Positions 6,448 through 10,275 of a stretch of DNA of 10,275 nucleotides are shown here, one piece after another. Numbering within the stretch: the stretch's first letter is position 1; each line of letters begins with the position of its first letter. A model generated the notes under the pieces. It did no database searches and was not told where the DNA came from. It worked only from the letters and a program-made list of their open reading frames with translations. The DNA is taken from positions 19,730-30,004 of the forward strand of contig PMAM01000224.1 in the NCBI GenBank assembly GCA_003152595.1. The letters are read 5' to 3'. This stretch comes from Acidobacterium sp. (GTDB lineage: Bacteria > Acidobacteriota > Terriglobia > Terriglobales > Acidobacteriaceae). The position numbers and the translations under genes are program-made.

Positions 6448-7578
6448 GTGTTCCGGCGCCTCCGCTACTTCCTCGAGATGCGCGGCAGCCATCGGTCGAT
6501 GGGTGCCCCGGTGCCCTCCGAGCGCCCGTGGATCCACCCCTCCGAGCTGCCGGGCTCCTTCGAGAGGGCGGCCATGCCGCCTGCTCGGAAGATCGGGTCC
6601 CGCAGATTCCAGGTGCTCGTGGGCACCGCGGCCTCGGCGCTGCTCCTCGCCGGCGGCGTGTTCCTCGCCGCGCCGAGCGCCACGCAGCCCGCAGGCGCAT
6701 CGGTCGGGCCCCGCATCGTCACATCGCTCTCGGCGGTGCCCTCGCCGGACGGCCCGGCCGCGAACTCGCTCCTCGCCCTCGTGATCTACGAGGGCGAGCA
6801 CCTCGGCACCGCCACCGCGCTCGTCCTGCCGCCCGGCGACCTGGCCGTCACCTCGACACCCATCCCGGCCGGCGCCTCGGTCGTCGGCGTCCGCGAAGGC
6901 GAGCACACGATGCCGCTCAGCGTCGTGGGGTCCGATCCGCTGCTCGGTGTGACCGTGCTGCGGCTGCATGACTCCGAGCCGATCACCCCCACGTCGTCGC
7001 TCGCCCCCGCGGTGTCGACCGGTGGCGCGCCGCTCACGCTGACCGCGCTCGCCGCGGTCAGGGGCGTGGTCACGCCCATGCAGTTCGAGTACGCCGCCGC
7101 CTACCTCGCCTCGGCGGAGACCCCGACGACCATCGGGAACTCACAGATCGCCATGACCTCGGGCACATCGTTGATCGGCGACATCGCCGGCACCGTCGTG
7201 CTCAACGGCCAGGGTCGCGCGGTCGCCGTCTCGGTCCCCGCGCTCGGTGCGCACGCCTTCGTCTCGGCGACGTTCCTCGAGCTGCTCGCCCAGCGGATCG
7301 TGCTCGGCAACACCGGCGACCACGGCTGGCTCCAGCTCGAAGGCTCCGTGGCGCCGTCGGGCGGCACGCGCGTCGTTGCGGTGGCCTACAGGGGCGCCTC
7401 ATGGGGGGCCATCCGCCCGGGCGACACGATCATCGCCATCAACTCGATGCCGGTGCGCACCATGGCGGACATCGGCTCGATCCTCTACACGAGCTCAGCG
7501 GGACTCCCGGTCGTCCTCACCGTCGTGCACCACGGTCACGTCCGCAACGTGACCGTGACGCTCGCCGCCTCCCCGTAG
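6448..7578 (+). CDS. Membrane-anchored HtrA-like protein with PDZ domain, catalytically inactive
   Basis: With the GTG at 6448 the protein has 376 residues. The order is a short cytoplasmic part with a RPWIHPSELP motif (26-35) seen before the anchor of related actinobacterial proteins, one membrane segment (~54-75), a trypsin-like fold (~105-285) and a C-terminal PDZ domain (~293-373, with GWLQLEG and AIRPGDTIIAINSMPVRT). In HtrA/DegP proteases the His sits in a TNAHV motif, Asp in a DLAVL motif and Ser in GNSGGPL. Here the matching stretches are VTSTPI (134-139), DPLLGVTVL (163-171) and SLIGDIAGTVVLN (241-253), so all three catalytic residues are absent. It is probably an extracytoplasmic binding or sensing protein rather than a protease. 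It is divergent from the MreB-like gene. Alternative starts are ATG 6478 and 6499, neither with a ribosome site. Confidence 0.8.
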   Translation: MFRRLRYFLEMRGSHRSMGAPVPSERPWIHPSELPGSFERAAMPPARKIGSRRFQVLVGTAASALLLAGGVFLAAPSATQPAGASVGPRIVTSLSAVPSPDGPAANSLLALVIYEGEHLGTATALVLPPGDLAVTSTPIPAGASVVGVREGEHTMPLSVVGSDPLLGVTVLRLHDSEPITPTSSLAPAVSTGGAPLTLTALAAVRGVVTPMQFEYAAAYLASAETPTTIGNSQIAMTSGTSLIGDIAGTVVLNGQGRAVAVSVPALGAHAFVSATFLELLAQRIVLGNTGDHGWLQLEGSVAPSGGTRVVAVAYRGASWGAIRPGDTIIAINSMPVRTMADIGSILYTSSAGLPVVLTVVHHGHVRNVTVTLAASP

Positions 7579-7581
7579 GCT
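7576..7581 (+). promoter_or_regulatory. Possible leaderless-type -10 for the Zincin_2 gene
   Basis: TAGGCT, whose first three bases are the upstream gene's stop codon, is followed by seven bases and then the ATG at 7589. There is no Shine-Dalgarno in the 10-base gap. It has the same spacing as the element at 6435. It may be coincidence if the gene is simply read through from upstream. Confidence 0.35.
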
Positions 7582-7588
7582 CCACCCC

Positions 7589-8767
7589 ATGACCGGCCCG
7601 TCCAACGGGTTCGAGGGGCTGCTCGGCGACCTCCTGAAGGCGATGGGTGGCTCCCCCGCCGCCGCCTGGTTCGATGCCGCTCGGGCGCTCGCGGTGAGCG
7701 TCGTCGCCGACGAACACGAGGCCTTCAACCCCGATCCCGTGGCTCGCATCAAGCTCGAGGAGCTCGCGCGCGTCGTGTCGCTGCACGTCGCGGAGGTCAC
7801 CGGCGACGCCGTCGACGCGGTCGTCGAGCCAGTCACCCGTGCGACCTGGGCCGTCGCGGCGCTGTCGTCGTGGCGCCCGAGGCTCGAGCCCCTCGTCGCG
7901 GCGGCGTCAGCCCCGCCGGGTGCCGTCAGCGCGCTCGACGACGAGCAGGTCGACGCCGCGACCGCGATGCTCGCGAAGTTCGCCTCATCGATGGGACCCA
8001 TGTTCCTCGGGCTCCAGGTCGGTTCGACAGCGGGCCACCTCGCCGAGCGTGCGCTCGGCAGCTCGGCGTTCCCGCTCCCGTGGCCCGAGGCAACCCGCGC
8101 CCTGATCGTCGTGCGGAACCTCGAGCAGTTCGCCGAGGACTGGAGCCTCGACCACGACGCGGTCGCCGCCTTCACCGTCGCGAGGGAGCTCACGATGCGT
8201 GCCGTGTACTCGCGGCCCTCGATCGCCGCGCACGTCGAGGAGCTGCTCGACGACGCGACAGCCGCCCAGATGTCCATGCAGAAGTCGCTGCTCGACCGGC
8301 TCGGTGAGGCCGACGGCGTGGAGGACCTCTCGCGACTCCTGGGGGACCCCGAGGCCTTCGTCGAGGGACTCTGGGGCAGTGAGCTGCCCGAGGGGGGTCG
8401 CGCCCACGACGCGCTCAACGCGGCTGTAACCGCCCTCGGCGCCTACGTCGACGAGGTGGCGAAGCTCGTCGCGGCCAGGGTGCTCGGCGACGCCGGCCAG
8501 CTCGCCGAGGCCTGGCACCGCCACCGCACGGGCGACAGCAAGGGCGCAGAGGCGGCGGCGGCGATGTTCGGCGTGGACCTCTCGAGGGAGAGGGTCGACC
8601 TTGGCGTCGCCTTCATCGCCGGCGTCATCGAGCGCGACGGCTTCGACGCCCTGGCGCGGCTGGCCGACAGCGCAGCGAACCTCCCGACCCCCGCAGAGAT
8701 CGTCGCACCGGGGCTCTGGCTGGCGCGGACGTCCCTGCCGACCCTCGACGGTCCGGGGAAGGACTAG
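7589..8767 (+). CDS. Zincin_2 (DUF2342) family protein without the zinc-binding motif
   Basis: The 392-residue protein resembles the actinobacterial Zincin_2 family (DUF2342), which includes putative metallohydrolases and a set named as associated with coenzyme F420 biosynthesis. Visible signs are the N-terminal helix with GSPAAAWFDAARALA, the MLAKFASSMGPMFLGLQVGSTAGHLAERALG segment (residues ~127-157), where a glycine-rich helix precedes the core, and the region ALIVVRNLEQFAEDW (171-185) leading to the metal site. In the family that site is HExxH or RExxH; here it is RELTM (199-203), lacking both histidines. The protein is therefore probably not a zinc enzyme. No signal peptide or membrane span is seen. 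It lies 10 bases after the PDZ gene on the same strand, and its TAG stop overlaps the stop of the convergent gene in CTAG (8764-8767). Its function is unknown. Confidence 0.75.
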   Translation: MTGPSNGFEGLLGDLLKAMGGSPAAAWFDAARALAVSVVADEHEAFNPDPVARIKLEELARVVSLHVAEVTGDAVDAVVEPVTRATWAVAALSSWRPRLEPLVAAASAPPGAVSALDDEQVDAATAMLAKFASSMGPMFLGLQVGSTAGHLAERALGSSAFPLPWPEATRALIVVRNLEQFAEDWSLDHDAVAAFTVARELTMRAVYSRPSIAAHVEELLDDATAAQMSMQKSLLDRLGEADGVEDLSRLLGDPEAFVEGLWGSELPEGGRAHDALNAAVTALGAYVDEVAKLVAARVLGDAGQLAEAWHRHRTGDSKGAEAAAAMFGVDLSRERVDLGVAFIAGVIERDGFDALARLADSAANLPTPAEIVAPGLWLARTSLPTLDGPGKD

Positions 8768-9054
8768 CCCTGTTGCTCGGGCGACTCTTCGTCGAAGCCA
8801 AGGTCCCACTCGAGTGCCAACTGCTCGCGTTCGGCGTCCCTGGCGACGCGCTCGCGGTTCCTTCGGAACTGCGGGTCGTGGGGCGGGAGCAGCACGAGGC
8901 GGGCGTTGGCACGGTCGGCGAAGGACTGGATCGTCTCTTCGTTGCCCCAGTCGCTCTGGATTTCCCAGTGCGGCGCGACGGGCCCGAGATAGACGATGCG
9001 GACGTGCCCGACGGGCTCGAAGGGCTCGACGACTTCGTCATGGGCCTGGGTCAT
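8764..9054 (-). CDS. Conserved-looking hypothetical protein, 96 residues
   Basis: The chosen ATG (9052-9054) has AAGGAG six bases upstream on the minus strand, a very good ribosome site; a longer open frame upstream to 9132 has none. The product is a small, acidic, soluble protein. It opens with MTQAHDEVVEPFEPVGHVRI, continues with a hydrophobic strand and the sequence PHWEIQSDWG, then ARLVLLPPHDPQFRRNRERV and an acidic end. There is no signal peptide or membrane segment. I recall similar small proteins in Acidimicrobiia but cannot name a domain or function. It is divergent from whiB across a 185-base gap and convergent with the Zincin_2 gene, with which it shares the CTAG stop overlap. Confidence 0.75.
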   Translation of the reverse strand: MTQAHDEVVEPFEPVGHVRIVYLGPVAPHWEIQSDWGNEETIQSFADRANARLVLLPPHDPQFRRNRERVARDAEREQLALEWDLGFDEESPEQQG

Positions 9055-9239
9055 GTGGGCTCCTTGTGGGGGTAGAAGAAGGGTAGGAGGAGATTGATGG
9101 GCACGTATCCGCTGGCCGCAGCACCCCGGCAATCCCCGGTTGCGTCGGCACCGAATTTATGTGAAACATTGCACGTGGGTGGGCTTGCCGGAGAACCCTA
9201 CCTATGCAAGTGTATTGGTGGCGTTCAAGGAGGGGACCA
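9055..9239. promoter_or_regulatory. Divergent intergenic region upstream of whiB
   Basis: This 185-base gap separates the hypothetical and whiB and must hold both promoters. It contains the most A/T-rich stretch in this part of the window (around 9,151-9,170, with AATTTATG and GAAACATTG), consistent with a regulated promoter. Possible -35-like boxes are TTGCGT at 9140-9145 and TTGCAC at 9169-9174, but neither has a well-spaced -10, so I do not assign exact elements. Confidence 0.4.
9228..9236 (+). promoter_or_regulatory. Ribosome binding site of whiB
   Basis: AAGGAGGGG ends three bases before the ATG at 9240. It favours this start over the in-frame ATG at 9204, which lacks a site. Confidence 0.7.
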
Positions 9240-9494
9240 ATGAGCACCGAGTGGATGGCAGACGGCAAGTGCCGAGAGGTTCCGCCGGAGACGTTCTTTC
9301 CCAGCGACGGCCTCGGCGTGATCAGGGCGCAGAAGATCTGCGCGACGTGCGAGGTGTCATCCGAGTGCCTCGAGTACGCGCTCCAGAACCACATCGACCA
9401 CGGGGTGTGGGGCGGCAAGTCCGAGCGCGAGCGCCGTCGCATCCTGCGCACTCGGCGTCGGGGATCGCTCACGACGCTGCACGCTGAGCACTGA
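9240..9494 (+). CDS. whiB: WhiB-family iron-sulfur transcriptional regulator
   Basis: The 84-residue protein has the full WhiB signature: four cysteines C11, C34, C37 and C43 spaced C-x22-CxxC-x5-C, which hold a 4Fe-4S cluster, then the GVWGG turn (55-59) and a basic tail RERRRILRTRRR. WhiB proteins occur only in Actinomycetota and their phages. They bind the primary sigma factor and tune transcription, with roles in cell division, redox sensing or stress. The short N-terminus (10 residues before C11) and small size fit the WhiB1/WhiB2 type better than the long types, but the subtype cannot be fixed here. It starts after a strong Shine-Dalgarno. The formiminotransferase gene begins 16 bases after its stop, possibly co-transcribed. 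Confidence 0.95.
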   Translation: MSTEWMADGKCREVPPETFFPSDGLGVIRAQKICATCEVSSECLEYALQNHIDHGVWGGKSERERRRILRTRRRGSLTTLHAEH

Positions 9495-9500
9495 GGGCCC

Positions 9501-9520
9501 CGGCGCACTCGTGTGCGCCG
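9501..9520 (+). other. Perfect 8-bp hairpin covering the formiminotransferase start
   Basis: CGGCGCAC (9501-9508) pairs with GTGCGCCG (9513-9520) around a four-base TCGT loop. The proposed GTG start at 9511 lies partly in the loop. There is no T run after it, so a classical terminator is unlikely. It might lower translation of the downstream gene or act as a weak whiB 3' end. Confidence 0.4.
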
Positions 9521-10275
9521 CCAATCTCAGCGAGGGTCGAGACCAAGCGGTGCTCGATGCCTTCCGAACGGCCGCCGGCGACGCGTTCTTGGACCTGCAC
9601 CTTGACGCCGACCACCACCGAAGCGTGCTCACCTTGGCGTCCGAGCCAGCGCCGCTCGTCGCGCGCGTCCTCGAGCTCGCCAGGGTCGCACGTGACCTGA
9701 TCGATCTGCAGTCCCACCGGGGGGTCCATCCCCGCCTGGGCGCGCTCGACGTGGTGCCCTTCGCGCCTCTGTCCGGTGACTCGCTCGACGCCGCGGTCGC
9801 CGCCCGAGAGGCCACACTGGCCCAGCTCGGCTCGCTCGGGATCCCCGCCTTCCGGTTCGGGCCACTTCCAGACGGCACGTCTCGGTCCTTGCCCGAGCTG
9901 CGGCGACACGCCTTCGAAGACCTCGCGCCGGACGTCGGGCCCGCAAACCCGCACCGCACCGCAGGGGCGACCGCGGTCGGGGCGAGGCTGCCCCTGGTCG
10001 CCTGGAACGCCTGGGTGCAGGGCGCGAGCCTCGAGGCGACCCAGCGCGTCGCGGCGTCGGTCCGCACCAAGCACGTGCGTGCCCTCGGGTTCCAGGTCGC
10101 GGGTGCCACCCAGGTGAGCTGCAATCTTGTGGACCCCGTCGCCGAGCCCCCGCACGTCGTGTACCAGCGGATCGAGGCTGCGCTGCCCCCGGGCGCGCAC
10201 GTGGTGCGCTGCGAGGTGGTCGGGCTCGTCCCCGACGAGGTCCTCGAGGCCGTGCCCAGGTCGCTGTGGGAGCGC
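9511..10275 (+). CDS. Glutamate formiminotransferase, 5' part
   Basis: The frame stays open to the window end (255 codons), so the gene is incomplete at its 3' end. The sequence matches the N-terminal and central formiminotransferase domains: CAANLSEGRD at the start, LHLDADHHRSVLTLA (29-43), the conserved SHRGVHPRLGALDVVPF block (69-85) in which H73 matches the catalytic His82 of pig FTCD, FGPLPDG, the PHRTAGATAVGARLPLVAWN block and a C-terminal subdomain with HVRALGFQV and TQVSCNLVDP. The enzyme moves the formimino group from N-formimino-L-glutamate to tetrahydrofolate in histidine breakdown; related bacterial homologues may serve other one-carbon reactions. No hut genes are visible. The start is GTG, as no ATG lies near; GAGGG sits 13 bases before it, slightly far. 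The start codon lies within a strong hairpin. Confidence 0.85.
   Translation, partial: MCAANLSEGRDQAVLDAFRTAAGDAFLDLHLDADHHRSVLTLASEPAPLVARVLELARVARDLIDLQSHRGVHPRLGALDVVPFAPLSGDSLDAAVAAREATLAQLGSLGIPAFRFGPLPDGTSRSLPELRRHAFEDLAPDVGPANPHRTAGATAVGARLPLVAWNAWVQGASLEATQRVAASVRTKHVRALGFQVAGATQVSCNLVDPVAEPPHVVYQRIEAALPPGAHVVRCEVVGLVPDEVLEAVPRSLWER

Noticed and set aside
5486..6784. A 432-codon + strand frame across the MreB-like gene and the start of the PDZ gene
   Set aside because: It is antisense to a clear actin-like gene and rich in Arg/Asp/His with no domain pattern.
9357..10200. Minus-strand frames opposite whiB and the formiminotransferase
   Set aside because: The plus strand carries two clear families here; the minus frames lack motifs and ribosome sites.

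Overview
The window looks like a composite of at least two, probably three, bacterial genomes rather than one continuous chromosome. Bases 1 to about 3,700 carry a chemotaxis cluster and the start of a large helicase gene. They use a mixed codon set (GAA and GAG for Glu, many T-ending codons) like an Acidobacteriota-type genome; that lineage is a guess from gene style. From about 3,720 the codon use changes abruptly to almost pure G/C at third positions with GAG as nearly the only Glu codon. This happens inside the helicase reading frame, at its most conserved motif. From about 5,330-5,390 onward the genes are clearly from Actinomycetota: a WhiB regulator, a Zincin_2 (DUF2342) protein and an MreB-like protein, with gene content that suggests Acidimicrobiia. 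The middle piece (about 3,720-5,350) is also high-GC and Lhr-like and may come from another actinobacterium such as a Thermoleophilia member.

Region 1 (1-2568, + strand) is a tight chemotaxis operon: the 3' part of a CheW-domain gene, a stand-alone CheY-like receiver, a CheB methylesterase and a CheR methyltransferase. The last three are joined by ATGA start/stop overlaps. CheR and CheB add and remove receptor methyl groups, CheW couples receptors to the kinase, and the CheY-like protein relays the phosphoryl signal. Region 2 (2569-5390) is a 111-base spacer and a Lhr-family helicase reading frame. The frame appears to be made of two different genomes and has lost roughly the C-terminal third of the usual protein; its last ~105 codons only run antisense through the next gene.

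Region 3 (5387-10275) holds a minus-strand MreB-like gene, a divergent membrane-anchored HtrA-like/PDZ gene, a Zincin_2 family gene, a minus-strand 96-residue conserved-looking hypothetical, a whiB gene and the 5' part of a glutamate formiminotransferase gene that runs off the window. The first three all lack residues expected at their catalytic sites: the MreB-like protein has lost two ATPase acidic residues, the HtrA-like protein the whole Ser-His-Asp triad, and the Zincin_2 protein both His of HExxH. All three appear to begin at leaderless-type promoters (TANNNT followed 6-7 bases later by the start codon), whereas the hypothetical and whiB have good Shine-Dalgarno sites.

There is no sign of CRISPR, tRNA, rRNA, insertion sequences or phage genes. 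The points most worth a second look are the two junctions in lhr and the run of catalytically degenerate proteins in the actinobacterial part.
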